DNA of 59,114 nucleotides, taken from assembly GCA_030849065.1 (NCBI GenBank), contig JASAON010001565.1:1-59114 (forward strand), read 5' to 3'. A program made the translations under genes and the position numbers. Below, piece after piece: positions 19,147-29,860 of the stretch (within the stretch, counting starts at the first letter, position 1; the number at the start of each line of letters is the position of its first letter). The notes below the pieces were generated by a model, which was not told the DNA's origin, did not search any database, and saw only the letters and a program-made list of their open reading frames with translations. Source of the DNA: Jaenimonas drosophilae. Its lineage: Eukaryota > Euglenozoa > Kinetoplastea > Trypanosomatida > Trypanosomatidae.

Positions 19147-20775
19147 TCACTCCGCTGCATGGCTAATCCGCTGCTTCAGACGCGGAACAACATCCGCATT
19201 CAGCCGTTTTTGATGCGCAGGTCTCAGCCCATCAAGAGACCCTAGGAGCTGCACCGCAACCGCTGCATCTTGTGCAGAAAAGGCCCCTCCGTAGGACCGG
19301 CGCGTGGCAACCAGTTCCTGAACGGCCCCAGCTACAAGAGCGTCCTCGACCAACGACGGTCCGAGTCGACTGCAGAGGTCCAGCAGTCGCAGAAGCTCAC
19401 CTGCTGACGCTGCACGTAACGAGGCAATGAGCCGAGAGGACGCCATGCGAAGAACACGACGGCTTAGAGGTACCTCGCGGAGAAGCTCCGCTGCGGCATC
19501 ATCACTCCCCGCGCGCTCCAACGCCACGGCGAATATTTCCATAACATCCAAAACCTCCGCCGAAGTAGTGTAGGTGGCCGCGCCCTCCATCAGAACAAGT
19601 AGCTGATCACTTAACTCTCTCACGACGTGACCTAGGTCCTTCCGCCGTTGGGTAGCGAGAAGGCTTTCCTCTGCCGTGTACAGACCCATACCACCGCCAT
19701 TCCGCAGAACGATTCCTGGAGCAGGTCCCGTTGATACCTCCGGCAATAACGTACCGATAATAGACATTAATGCCTCAAGGTAGGTTCGCAGTACGGTGAG
19801 AAGCTCCGATGGACTGTAGTCCGTTGCCAAGAAGACAACGCGTTTTTCCATAGCATGGACGAAACTCAGAGCTTCACTGTGCAAGACAGGGGATCTCTCT
19901 CCGTGGTGAAGAGCTGCGAACATCATGGCCGATGAGCGGGGACAGGTAGCGGGAAGCTGCTGAGTGTATTTGGCGAAGATCACGTCTTCCTCCTCACGTA
20001 GTAGATCTCCATGCGACTTGAGTGCCATGTAAACGATACTCAAAGCGATTGGATCAAGCGGCTCATCGTCACCGTTCTCATGGAGAATGTCCGTACGAAG
20101 TATATCCCAAAGGCCGCGGAACTGAGCTCGAACCGCCTCTGGAACACTGCTCAGAGCATCTAGCACATCCACGCGCTGTGAGGCACTTAAGCAGGAAGCC
20201 TCAGACTCTAAGCGTACCATGATATTGTTCAATAGTGCCCACGGTGCCTTCTCTGTGCACGCTGCAGCGAGTACTTGCAGGCACTCTTCCATTGTTATCT
20301 CAGGTACAGTTTCCACGAGCTCTTTAGCAATAAAGATGAACGCATCGCTTGCCTGTTTTCGTAGGCCAGGGAGACTGGCAAAGACTGCGACAAGCTCTGC
20401 GGCACGCATCTCTGGAGCACGGAGCTTAAGTTCCCGAAGAATAGCCTCCACCTGCGCGGCGTCCCAAAAGCCGAAAAACGCACCACACTGCAGCAAAGCA
20501 ATCATGTCGGACATCCGCGCTGCTCTGAGATCGCACAGCTTTCCAGTGAAGTACTTGTACTCTCCCCGTAGCAAACTCTTCTCATGGTAGTCACTTGCCT
20601 CCTGATAACGGCTCTTGACACGTACCATTCGTCGAGCGACTTCGGCCACTGGTATCTTAGTGTCGTTCATCAGGTAGCTGCGCTTGGAGTGCTCCAACTC
20701 AATCAGGGTATTTTGCCGCCAGAAGACATAGCCGGGAGTACGCTTACTCCATCGCCTTATCGTCCGTTGAAGCAT
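19147..20775 (-). CDS. Helical-repeat, probably mitochondrial protein (542 aa)
   Basis: The N-terminus MLQRTIRRWSKRTPGYVFWR is basic, hydroxylated and lacks acidic residues, as in a mitochondrial targeting peptide. The rest is nearly all alpha-helix, with repeated ~35-45-residue helical pairs rich in Leu/Ala (for example MRAAELVAVFASLPGLRKQA and SASQRVDVLDALSSVPEAVR). This style is typical of kinetoplastid mitochondrial RNA-processing or ribosome-assembly factors that use PPR- or FAST-like helical repeats. I cannot assign it to a named member. No catalytic motif is seen. Confidence 0.88.
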   Translation of the reverse strand: MLQRTIRRWSKRTPGYVFWRQNTLIELEHSKRSYLMNDTKIPVAEVARRMVRVKSRYQEASDYHEKSLLRGEYKYFTGKLCDLRAARMSDMIALLQCGAFFGFWDAAQVEAILRELKLRAPEMRAAELVAVFASLPGLRKQASDAFIFIAKELVETVPEITMEECLQVLAAACTEKAPWALLNNIMVRLESEASCLSASQRVDVLDALSSVPEAVRAQFRGLWDILRTDILHENGDDEPLDPIALSIVYMALKSHGDLLREEEDVIFAKYTQQLPATCPRSSAMMFAALHHGERSPVLHSEALSFVHAMEKRVVFLATDYSPSELLTVLRTYLEALMSIIGTLLPEVSTGPAPGIVLRNGGGMGLYTAEESLLATQRRKDLGHVVRELSDQLLVLMEGAATYTTSAEVLDVMEIFAVALERAGSDDAAAELLREVPLSRRVLRMASSRLIASLRAASAGELLRLLDLCSRLGPSLVEDALVAGAVQELVATRRSYGGAFSAQDAAVAVQLLGSLDGLRPAHQKRLNADVVPRLKQRISHAAE

Positions 20776-21156
20776 GGTGAACCTGCTGCTCTCACAGCAA
20801 TGAACAGTGATCTATGCTTCGACCGAGAAGTCATACGAGATGGCAAAGACCTACTCGCCTACACAGAACTAAGCATGAATGATGCACAAAAGGCGAAAGA
20901 AGGATGTGGATGGACGCGGTTATTGAATTGTAGCGCATAATAGAGTTGGCTCTCAACCCACACATGGAAGTTTTCAATTGGCTGCTGTTCTGCCACACTC
21001 CGGCGCTCCATGGAGAAGCTCAACTAAATTTACATCCACCAGCGCCACGCACACACAGGCACACTCTAGTCACATCTGTGCCTTCAACTGGGGGCTGAGC
21101 ACAGGTTGGTGCTCGTCAAGGTAAGGTGGCGACGGTGACCAAGGGGGGATGCCAGT
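20776..21156. other. Intergenic region, no gene seen
   Basis: About 0.4 kb between two minus-strand genes, with only short open frames. Processing signals for the mitochondrial-type gene should lie next to 20776. Confidence 0.5.
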
Positions 21157-21501
21157 CTACCGCATCGTGAGCGATGGCGGAATCCCGCCGCGAGTGGAGG
21201 CCAGCAACTTCTGTTGCGATTGCATAGCCCCACTAGTATCAAAAAACTGCATGCAGAAGACGCAAATCTCCTCGCGCTTGTACAGCTGTGACGGTGGCGG
21301 CATATGATCACCGCGGCGAACGTCCATTCCCCACTTTTGGCGGAGTTCTAGCACTGATTTATGCGTGATCGCACCCGGCAGCTCATTCACGTAGAACAGC
21401 TGCGTGCATAGCGCACACCGTCTGCGTTTCTGGAGTCCCTGGCGCACGCGGAGGGAAAGCTCCTCGGAGGTGTAAGTCTCCGGCGGACGCTGAGTGTGCA
21501 T
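21157..21501 (-). CDS. Small CxxC/CxxC zinc-ribbon-like protein (114 aa)
   Basis: The start is the ATG at 21501; the frame extends to 21555 only with a GTG. Two CxxC pairs, C29-A-L-C32 and C80-V-F-C83, are separated by 47 residues, and each is followed by an aromatic pair (CTQLF, CMQFF). This is the layout of a single four-cysteine zinc site with an inserted loop (LPGAITHKSVLELRQKWGM). The near-symmetry of the two half-sites and the compact size support a real gene despite its length. It sits in line with the rest of the minus-strand unit. Function unknown. Confidence 0.75.
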   Translation of the reverse strand: MHTQRPPETYTSEELSLRVRQGLQKRRRCALCTQLFYVNELPGAITHKSVLELRQKWGMDVRRGDHMPPPSQLYKREEICVFCMQFFDTSGAMQSQQKLLASTRGGIPPSLTMR

Positions 21502-21790
21502 GAGTCTTAAGTAGTTGCGTGAACACGGAGAGTTGGAGGTTGAGGACCGCCACACTCAAAGACTCCTCTTGTCCGACAGAATGGAGGAGCAGTAGATACT
21601 CTACCTTTCACGTTTGTTTGTTTTTGTGGGGGGAGATGAAAAAGTGGGAATCAGTAGGTAGTAAAAAAGCCAAGTTCGCAACAATACAAAATAGGCAAGG
21701 TGTATGATATCAGTGTTGGGGCTAGGGTGTGCGTAGTATTGATTCCCAGATCCGAACATGTGAAACAAGGTGAGAATATGATGGGATTCT

Positions 21791-24700
21791 CTATGAGAAT
21801 TCTTCTATCGCCATGGCAGCCTCTGGGCTGCGGCGGTGCCGCCGTCGGCGCTTTGGTTTTGGCTCAAGGAGCGGATCTACCCCAGCAGGAGGGACGGGGA
21901 GCCACTCAACAACATCATCGCCGGCGAGCGCGACTTCCGATACTAGGGGTATCGCTGTATGCTCTACCAACTGGGGCTGGCCTCGCTCCTCTAGAATAGA
22001 GTAGTCTGTGGGGCTGCAATAAAAGAGCGCTCGAGCACAGCGCAATGCCACTTCAAACCCGAGAAAAGATTGCGCGCCATTGAGAAACAACTGATGATCA
22101 TCGCCGAAGTTCGTTGCGGCGCGATTGTCCATCATGTGGGCATAGGGTGGGTTGAAGAAATCGTAGATTATGCGGTCGCACACTCGATAAAGTGGGCCGT
22201 GGGTAGCCTCACCATATGCCAGAACCTCTCGAGCAACGAGAAGGAATGCGAAGTTGAAGAAGACACTCTCGCAGCCTTCGGCAACAAGGCGTTCCATCAA
22301 AAACGTAAGGCCCAAATTTACCTCTGCCTCGTTCACCCGCCAGCCGCGAAGTGTGGCCAAGAGGACAGTGCAGTTTTTAGCAGAGGCCAAACGGCGAACA
22401 TAACTTCCAATGGGGACTGTACGCTCTGAGCTCCCAGTGGAAATCATAGTGTGTCCGCTGGTGGCGACTGATAGCACAGTTGGCGGGTGCTCTTCAGAGA
22501 CAGCCCGATCAGCAAACAAAGTGTTAGAGTCGTTCAACTCTTTTACATCTGTCTCCTCAGTATCAGGTGCTTGCGTTACCTCTTCCACACCACTGAGGTG
22601 ATTCGGGTCACGCCTGTCATCATCATCGTCGTCATCGATCATTCCTTGTAGTTCTGCTGCATCCTCTGCTTCGCGCTCTTTCAGTGTATCTGAGTCGATA
22701 CTATCTCCATCGTGGCCATCATCCTCAAAAGCTTCTCCGACAACCCCGGTATCACCTCCACGACGGGCATTTGGCCGCTTTTTGGGGAGCAGCAAACTTC
22801 CCTGGTAGCCACATCGATCCATCAGCTGCAGCACCGCAAAAGTAAATAATGTGCACTTATTTGCTAAGTTCTTCGGTACATTCCGAGAAGCAAACTCGGA
22901 TAATATGTCAAATACCACCTTGATATTCTCTTCCTTATATAGTACACTCGAAGCAAGGGCGCGAGCCGCCCCAGCAACCGCTGGATCTCGACCCATATCA
23001 CCATCAAGCAACCAGTGCAGCAGCAGGAGTATCTCGATCAGAAATTCAAGGCAATCACCAAGGTGGCAGCGACGACGCAGGTCTTTGCATTGCAGGATAG
23101 ATCGAAGCAGACGAAATGCGCCGTCTACATGGTCCAACGAAATAATCGATGATGCGCCTTGCCACTGGCGCTGAAAACTGGGGATTGTGAGTAAAGGTCG
23201 TTCGTCGTGCCGAGGCAACAACTGGGCAACCTCACGTATGTAATGAAGCAATGTTCCGCACATTCGAAAATAGTCGAGTGCAGTTGCAACTTTTTCAAAG
23301 AGGGCTCCATCAAATGCAGAGATGACTTCCATATTCTCCCCAGAGCCACGATACCCAGACACAAGCTCCTTGTACTCTTTCGTTGCTCGTTCGACTTCAT
23401 CTACTGCCTCAGAGACATAGTTCCACGACATACTGCTTAGAGGTTCGAACCCAAAACATACAAACGACTGGCATTGCTGCGAGAGCATCAACTTGGTTGG
23501 AAGTGGAAGACTACAGGCAGATAAGACCTGGTCTTGCTGATACATTCCTTTAACAAATCTTCCTCTTTTTCTGAGATCCATTTCTTTTGCAATTTCAAGC
23601 GGGTCTTTCCGTTTTGTTCCGTATAGTGACGAAACAGTGCCCAACGATCGCGTATCACCCATTGTCGGATCTGATTTCACAATAATACCGGAAGAATTGA
23701 CTGCGCCATTTCGACTTCGGGCAATATTTCGCCAATTTTCGGAGCTTTTACGGCACTCCTTGAAGTGTGCCTTTTGGCGCAGTACTGCTGGGAGACCATC
23801 CGCAGAGCCATCAGACGTTTCAGTGAGAACGCATAATTGAGCTAATTCACTGGAGGAAACACAACCAAGAATATTTGACATTGATGCCAAAATAAGTGAA
23901 TTCCACTTCCAGATTTGTGTTTTGCTCTCAAGAAGCCCGCTTACTCGCTCAGCAAACTGCTGATGCAACAATTGTGCAGCCAAACTACTTCGCTCAGATT
24001 TATTCTCAATTTCGTCGTGATCCGATTCCGATTCCGCAGCGCTTTGTCGTTCGTTTGTGGCGCTACACTCATCATCTGATAACTCGACAACGTTACCTTC
24101 CATTTTTTCCACTGCGTGTACTGGATCAGGACTTTGACCCTTTGGTGTAACGTTTCGACTGTTTGTAGAGATATCTTCATTTAATCGTTGAAATGAGTTC
24201 ATCTTAGAAAAGTTCTGGTTGACAACAACTAATAGAAGTTCCACTCCATTGCTCCGACAAAATGATCCATGAATTAACTCAGAATCGGACGGCTTACCAG
24301 AAAGGAGATTTTTCACTAAAGTGAGAATCACTTCAAGTAGGACTGCATCTTCACGCCGAAGTAAATCCTTTGAGCGTCTTTCGGCAATCGGTGCTGCGCA
24401 CTGAACAACAAGAGAAAAAAATTCATCGGTTCCACAACGAGATTTTATGTGACGAAGACAGTCAGTCTGTAGAATTCGATCGTCCGAAAATCTAGGAACA
24501 GGAAGAAGCAATGCTGCCAGCAATTTAAGTAGCTGTGGGAGAAGTGTCTCAGGATAGCTCAAGCCGTGAGCAAGGAGTAGCGGGATAATTACTTTTTCGG
24601 TCAGCAATAATTCACAGACAAAAATAAACTCACTTCGACTCGTGGAGCCTTTTATCTGTGTTTGTCCGCCATGCATTCGGTCCTCCCAATTATCATCGTC

Positions 24701-24898
24701 GCTACTTTCGTCGTAACACTGTTGCTGATGAAGTGTACTTAATTTTTCCACAACACGGCAATGCTCCCGCACAAGACGGTTTCTCAATAGCTTCGCTGCG
24801 CTGCATGCCTCGTCAATTTTCTGCTTCGTTGGGGCTCGATTGACTGGAACATTCAATTGCCCAATGGCGATTAGAATTTGCCGCTTAACAGCTTCCAT
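21791..24898 (-). CDS. TIMELESS: Timeless/Tof1/Swi1-like replication fork-protection protein (1035 aa)
   Basis: The start is the ATG at 24898; upstream codons are open only to a GTG and look like leader sequence. Residues about 88-200 resemble the N-terminal TIMELESS domain: a helix rich in Leu (LLPQLLKLLAALLLPVP, matching the family's leucine-rich RLLVxLTxP-type segment), then ILQTDCLRHIKSRCG, then a RREDAVLLEVILTLVKNLL helix equivalent to the ReD...LiRNLL segment. A middle acidic block with seven Asp in a row lies near residue 750, followed by a second helical region, and the C-terminus is basic (KPKRRRRHRR), a likely nuclear signal. In other eukaryotes Timeless with Tipin stabilises stalled forks and supports checkpoint signalling. 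It reads away from the strand-switch region. The domain match is by eye; length fits the family. Confidence 0.8.
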   Translation of the reverse strand: MEAVKRQILIAIGQLNVPVNRAPTKQKIDEACSAAKLLRNRLVREHCRVVEKLSTLHQQQCYDESSDDDNWEDRMHGGQTQIKGSTSRSEFIFVCELLLTEKVIIPLLLAHGLSYPETLLPQLLKLLAALLLPVPRFSDDRILQTDCLRHIKSRCGTDEFFSLVVQCAAPIAERRSKDLLRREDAVLLEVILTLVKNLLSGKPSDSELIHGSFCRSNGVELLLVVVNQNFSKMNSFQRLNEDISTNSRNVTPKGQSPDPVHAVEKMEGNVVELSDDECSATNERQSAAESESDHDEIENKSERSSLAAQLLHQQFAERVSGLLESKTQIWKWNSLILASMSNILGCVSSSELAQLCVLTETSDGSADGLPAVLRQKAHFKECRKSSENWRNIARSRNGAVNSSGIIVKSDPTMGDTRSLGTVSSLYGTKRKDPLEIAKEMDLRKRGRFVKGMYQQDQVLSACSLPLPTKLMLSQQCQSFVCFGFEPLSSMSWNYVSEAVDEVERATKEYKELVSGYRGSGENMEVISAFDGALFEKVATALDYFRMCGTLLHYIREVAQLLPRHDERPLLTIPSFQRQWQGASSIISLDHVDGAFRLLRSILQCKDLRRRCHLGDCLEFLIEILLLLHWLLDGDMGRDPAVAGAARALASSVLYKEENIKVVFDILSEFASRNVPKNLANKCTLFTFAVLQLMDRCGYQGSLLLPKKRPNARRGGDTGVVGEAFEDDGHDGDSIDSDTLKEREAEDAAELQGMIDDDDDDDRRDPNHLSGVEEVTQAPDTEETDVKELNDSNTLFADRAVSEEHPPTVLSVATSGHTMISTGSSERTVPIGSYVRRLASAKNCTVLLATLRGWRVNEAEVNLGLTFLMERLVAEGCESVFFNFAFLLVAREVLAYGEATHGPLYRVCDRIIYDFFNPPYAHMMDNRAATNFGDDHQLFLNGAQSFLGFEVALRCARALFYCSPTDYSILEERGQPQLVEHTAIPLVSEVALAGDDVVEWLPVPPAGVDPLLEPKPKRRRRHRRSPEAAMAIEEFS

Positions 24899-25709
24899 TG
24901 AAGTAAATAATCCGTCGATTGCACAAAACCTAAATATTCCTCCGGCCCATGAGCTCAGTTCAGCCAGAAAATCTAACGAAAAAGTAGATGATAATGAAAG
25001 AGACGAAGTACTGAGTAGATTCAAATAAATCACCGACACCTGCCAGACCCATAACCTTGGCACGCAACCTTCCCCAAAATGTTCGTAGTATACAAAACAG
25101 ACATTTCACTTCTGCTCCAGCACAGAACAACTGCAAAAATGGTGTGCAGTATTTTATTCAAAGACTGATCCGCTGGCAACCAAAGCAGTGTCTCCTTCCT
25201 CGTCAATTTTTGCACAATTAAATGTAACTTGATGGCAAATGATGCTGAAGCGACGGCTAAAACAAAAGTTTCGTCAGATCCAGTGCAGCGTCACTTTCTC
25301 TTGGCTGATGAATCTCAAGCAGCTGCAGTTCAAAAACAAAAAGCAATTACTCCTCAAAAAGAGAGTAGTATATTGTTGCTGAGCATTAATTAATGAGCTT
25401 CGGCACCAAATGCAATATCCATATGTAGAGGAAAAACTTAATTACGCCTGATTGTAACAAGTTTTTTTCTGCGTGTTCCAGTAGCAACGTAAATAATAAT
25501 AACAATACAGTTGCACATCGTTGTACTTCATGAGAACTGGATACGCGCTCATGTGCTCATGGAACAGCTGAACATCCATTTGTGCCATTGAAATGCTGGC
25601 GCATAAATATCATACAGGAGTTGTTCCACCCAATTGAAATCGTAATATCTTCATCAGAGGTCATGCAAAATATAAAACCAGTTGCAGACAATGGATGAAT
25701 AATTGCGAG
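24899..25709. other. AT-rich spacer upstream of the Timeless-like gene
   Basis: Clearly richer in A and T than the first 20 kb of the window. It contains a perfect 12-base palindrome, CATTAATTAATG, at 25384-25395 and runs of A and T. No credible gene; it presumably holds the 5' UTR of the Timeless-like gene and the 3' UTR of the small gene to its right. Confidence 0.5.
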
Positions 25710-26039
25710 TTACGGTGGAAGTATCTTTCCAAATCCTCGTGGCGAAAGCTGTCCACTAGGATTCCTCCGCTCTGTCTTTAGCTGCTTCACAACATGTTGT
25801 GTCGATGAGAAATTGGCTTCACGGCGAGAGTTTCTCAGATCGTATTGAATTCTTCGTTGATCGAAAACATCATATTTTTTCTGCCCCCTTGTGTTATTTA
25901 CCGATTGTTTGAACAACTTTTCTTCGAAAGGCTTCCTCACAAATTTGTCAAACTGTTGTGAGGTGAGTCGTCCGTCACTTCTTCCCTTTCTGCGGAATGG
26001 AACTCTACGTGAGCTAGCAGTAAAAAACTTGAAAGTCAT
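25710..26039 (-). CDS. Small basic protein, first gene of the left unit (109 aa)
   Basis: The start is the ATG at 26039; the longer frame begins only with TTG. The product is very basic, opening MTFKFFTASSRRVPFRRKGR, which could be a mitochondrial or nuclear signal, and contains a charged helical middle (QQFDKFVRKPFEEKLFKQ). No domain is recognised. It is the promoter-proximal open frame of the minus-strand unit. Codon composition matches the AT-rich surroundings, and overlapping frames are absent, so I favour a real gene, but the short length leaves doubt. Confidence 0.5.
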   Translation of the reverse strand: MTFKFFTASSRRVPFRRKGRSDGRLTSQQFDKFVRKPFEEKLFKQSVNNTRGQKKYDVFDQRRIQYDLRNSRREANFSSTQHVVKQLKTERRNPSGQLSPRGFGKILPP

Positions 26040-26705
26040 AATTCCTTGAACCCACAATTACAACGAAAAATGAAATGAAAAAGATAATTACCCATTATAA
26101 ATTAGAATTTCGTAAGCGTAACTTAAGAATAAGAGCTTACTTAAAAAGCATTCCAATGAAAAAGCGCAGGAAATCAATTCTGCTTTATCACATATTCACC
26201 GCCAGCATTTACTGCGCACATAATTATTGTTGCAGTTCTCACCATGCCAAATGAGATGATGATCAAAAATGAATTGCGACAATTGTAATGATTGAGAAGC
26301 CACGAGGAGGGGCATGAAGATGAAATAAATAAAACGTCGGCACGCATCACCAAATATTCCCCACAAGTGTTCCCATCAGAGGAAGAGCAATAGACTGCCA
26401 ATTGCTTCGAAGCTCGATAAAAACGAAGTTGAGAAAACCCATCCACCCCACCGCAAAGATTAGTGCACATTGGCAAAATGCAGCGCCCACCCACACACAA
26501 CCGCGTGAATGCAAGCAACAAACTGCAACATAGCACAAACGACGCCCCGCATCTTTTTCCTCCCGAAATTGGCAAACGACGGAGCATCGCCCCGTGTCTG
26601 CCGAACGGGGGCGGATGACAACCACAGCCGACACCCGGGCAATCCCGAACCAGGAAGCTTGACGCGAGCAGCCCCCGCGCACAAGACAACAAACACCAAG
26701 CCAAT

Positions 26706-26724
26706 CCCCCCCCCCGGGGGGGGG
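26706..26724. repeat. C10-G9 palindromic homopolymer tract
   Basis: Ten C directly followed by nine G with no spacer. It is self-complementary on either strand and lies in the A/C-rich left arm of the strand-switch region. It may be polymorphic in length or partly a sequencing compromise. Confidence 0.8.
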
Positions 26725-27573
26725 AACACAAAACAAACGCCCCGCCCCCAACACACACACACACACCCGCAAAACAGCGGGGGGAGCCCGAGCATGGGGC
26801 GGGCGAAATTTACCACCCGCGCGGCGGATTCGGCGGCGGGGGCGCCAACCAAATCCGGGCAGGCAAACAAGCCTCGGGTTCCGGCGGTTGGGGGGGACCA
26901 CCCGCAGCCAAGGGGCGGGAAAAAGCGGCCGCGACCCAACCACAGACCCGCCGCGCCGGCGCCGAGAGGGCCCCCGCCGCCCTCTGTTTGCCGGCGCGGG
27001 GCGCGTTGGAAAACAAGCGGCCGCCGCGGGGGGTCCACATCGTGGTCGGGCACGGGGGCGGGAGGTTTTTGAAGCAATCCTAGCTTCGAGATCGTGAATC
27101 GATCTAGAGAAATAAATGGAAACCAGCGAAATCATCATAACGAAACTCGCCACCATCAGAATAACAGAGACCTCACCGTCTCCTCAACTCAGTGTCCCTC
27201 CTCTCTTTTTGAGCTAGCAACGCACCCCACACACAACGCGCAGCTTAACAAAAAACAACGACCCGCCCTGGCCCCGGCGCTATTTGAAATCGATCCGGGC
27301 TTGCCGCTTTGGGGGGCCACATTCGCGAGGCCCCGCGAGGCCAACAGGGGCGATGAAAAAAGCGGCGCGGGCCCGCGCCGCCAAGAATCGCCCCATAGGA
27401 AACATTCCGCCCGAACAGGCGACACCCCAAAGCACGGAGAACACATCGAGCCGAACCAACGGCTTTGGCAAATCCAATTGCTCGGCGCGAGCCGGCCAAA
27501 CCCTCAACTGGCTGCGACCGGGAAGTGATGGAAACCCCCGGGGCTGGGGCGGGCGCTGGCGCGTTCCCGGCGA

Positions 27574-27935
27574 GGGGGGGGGGGGGCAACGTCAGCAATT
27601 TTGCTTCCACCGCACCAAGCGCCGCCGAAGACAGCCACTTCATTTCGGCCAGCGAAATCGCCCCCGCTCCTGCAGATCCCCCGTAATTGTTGAGGATGCG
27701 CTGAGTCGTTAGATCGCCCGTACGCCGCAACATATTGCCATTACAATCGTGCTTTGGCGGAAATTCGGAATCGCTTTGGACCGCCCCCCCCCCGGTGGCA
27801 TTGGGGACGCGGCCCTGCCGGAAGACCATTGCCGGTTTCTTCTGCGCGAACCGCCGGCACCAAACGCGTTACCAACAAAAGCAAGAGGCGCGAAACCGCT
27901 GTGCGCGCCGGCGTTTGCTTGGCGGGGGGGGGGGG
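27574..27935. repeat. Cluster of poly-G/poly-C tracts in the left arm
   Basis: Three long runs: G13 at 27574-27586, C10 at 27784-27793 and G12 at 27924-27935, the last followed within a few bases by a C run (27940-27945) that could pair with it. They are separated by GC-rich unique sequence. No gene explains them. Confidence 0.8.
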
Positions 27936-28401
27936 CGAACCCCCCGAGGGCCGCCCGCAATTTCAACCGGCATTCTCTTTGACGGGCGGCACAACGTCCC
28001 AAGCAATCACATCGAAACAGATCCATGCGCGGACTGCGATCATAAATATTCTTTTTGTGAGCTTGCGGCACGATGGGGTACTTTGTTGTTGGCAAAGCGC
28101 GGGCAAGGTTTGGTGCAGGGGACTGGCGGATCGCCCGATATTTGATGATTATGCAACCGGATGATATCACAAAAACCACAGTTTCCTATTTAAAACTGCG
28201 TAATTGGAACTTTTCGAAACTTATTTTTCTTTTGAAGAAAAACGTTCTTCATTTCAGCCCAGACGCTACCAGTGTCCACCACCACCGCGTTTTATCTGTT
28301 GGGTTGTGGCTGTGGCCCGGGGTTGCCTCGCGCCGTCCAATCCCCCGCGCCGGCCGCCATCAATTCGCGTCCCGAAAACCCCACCGCCGGCGCTTGGGCT
28401 T

Positions 28402-28502
28402 GGGGGGGGGGGGGGTGGCGCGTTTTTCCTGCTGCGTGTGCGTGGGGTTTGCGCCGGCGGCGCCAATAGAATTGCCCAAATTCCCCCCCCCCCAAAAAAA
28501 AA
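28402..28502. repeat. G14 tract and C11-A9 tract in the right arm
   Basis: G14 at 28402-28415 lies about 70 bases before C11 (28483-28493), which is followed directly by A9 (28494-28502). The two runs could pair as a stem with a roughly 67-base loop. They lie just right of the AT-rich centre of the strand-switch region. Confidence 0.8.
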
Positions 28503-29063
28503 GTAACGATTTCTTTCGCCAATGGTTGCGCTCCGCGTAAGATCGGCCGATGGCATACGCCGGCTCACGCAACGCAGCTGGGCTTCGGAAGTTTCAAAAC
28601 ATTTGGAAAAACGGGTGGCGCGATCCGGGGGACGGCGCGGTTGAAAACCCGGCGGGGCATAGAACCCTTTTGTTGGCAAATACGCTGCTTGCCCTTCTCC
28701 AGTGTTTTCGGGTGTCATTGTCGATCCCTTGGATTGTCCAGCCGCGGCGCCGGCACCAGATCCGCCGCGCATTGCCGCCCGCCAAAGAGACGTTTTTTCC
28801 TGCTGTTCAGTTCGGGCGGGAAAGATGGTGGCGCCGCGTGCGCATGGGTGCCTGACCCGCGCATTGTTTGCCATTCGCCGTTTGTTCCCGAGCGTTCTTC
28901 CTTGCCGTCTGTCGAAATTCTTCCTTTGGGCCCCATGGCTTCCGCCACCGGCGCTCTTCAGTGGCTGCTGTTGTCCCCCCGCCTCCGAAAGCATGGCTGG
29001 GGTGTTTGCCGCCTTTGAACCGCCCGGGTCGCCGCCGTTATAAATGTATTCGGGTTGAATGGC

Positions 29064-29084
29064 TTTTTTTTTTTTTGGGGGGGG
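29064..29084 (+). repeat. T13-G8 tract
   Basis: Thirteen T followed directly by eight G on the top strand, in the G/T-rich right arm and in the sense of rightward transcription. Confidence 0.8.
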
Positions 29085-29686
29085 TTGCGGAGAATCCCCC
29101 GCCGCGCCCAGCCCCTTTGTCTATCGGATGGGTTCCTGTGGGGCGGTTGCGTTGCTTGATTGTTCGGCGCCACCGCGGCTGCCGCGCCGCTGTTTGTTTG
29201 CGATGGCTCTGGAAATCCAATTCCAGTTTATCATTCACTCATACAATTGCGCGCCTGCGATTTGCGTTCGAATCAGCGAGTTTCCTTTTCTTCTCGCTTC
29301 AGTGGCGGAAGGCATCCCTCGACCGTTGCTGTTGATATCGTCGTGTTTCTTTGCCTCCTCAAATTTGCATTTGCGTGGAATTCAATGGTGGGCGGGGGAT
29401 GCCTGCGGCGCCGCCAAAGAGCGGGCGGCGATTTCGCCCCGGCGTCTGCTTGGAACCCCGGGCATGCGATGGTTTAAAAACCGAAGCTGCGGGGTTGCCT
29501 GGCGCATGTTTGCGGCGGGTGGGCGTCGCGTGCTGCTTTCGCCCGCTGCGATGTTTAATTCGCCGGCATTTCGCCCAGTGGCGGAATGCGGCGGGTTTCG
29601 CGTTGTTTGCGATGCCGCGCCAGGAAGCCTATCTTTGCTTGTATCTTGCTAAATTCTATTTTTCAAAGCGGCGTGTTGGCTGCCGC

Positions 29687-29699
29687 GGGGGGGGGGGGG
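29687..29699 (+). repeat. G13 tract
   Basis: An uninterrupted run of 13 G near the right edge of the GC-rich core, about 330 bases before the first plus-strand start codon. Confidence 0.8.
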
Positions 29700-29834
29700 T
29701 GGGGCGACGCCGCGCCGCCCCCCGCTTGTGGCGGCTTTGTTTCGCGTGCGCTTTCGCTGCGGCCGTTGATGCTCTGGGGTCTTGTTTCAGCTTTTCTGTC
29801 TCTCGCTCGTGCTCTGTTTTTGAGCATTTGGTGG

Positions 29835-29860
29835 CCCCCGCTACTAGACAGTAGCGGGGG
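29835..29860. repeat. Perfect 11-bp inverted repeat with 4-base loop
   Basis: CCCCCGCTACT at 29835-29845 is the exact reverse complement of AGTAGCGGGGG at 29850-29860, with loop AGAC. It is the strongest short hairpin I noticed in the window. It lies at the boundary where the GC-rich core gives way to normal sequence, about 165 bases before the first gene of the right unit. It could act as a nucleic-acid structure at the transcription start region or be a scar of an inserted element. Confidence 0.75.

Noticed and set aside
24899..25063. Longer Timeless-like start with a hydrophobic leader
   Set aside because: The extended frame begins with GTG, and its hydrophobic Ser/Leu-rich residues look like a translated pyrimidine-rich leader; a nuclear protein would not need it.
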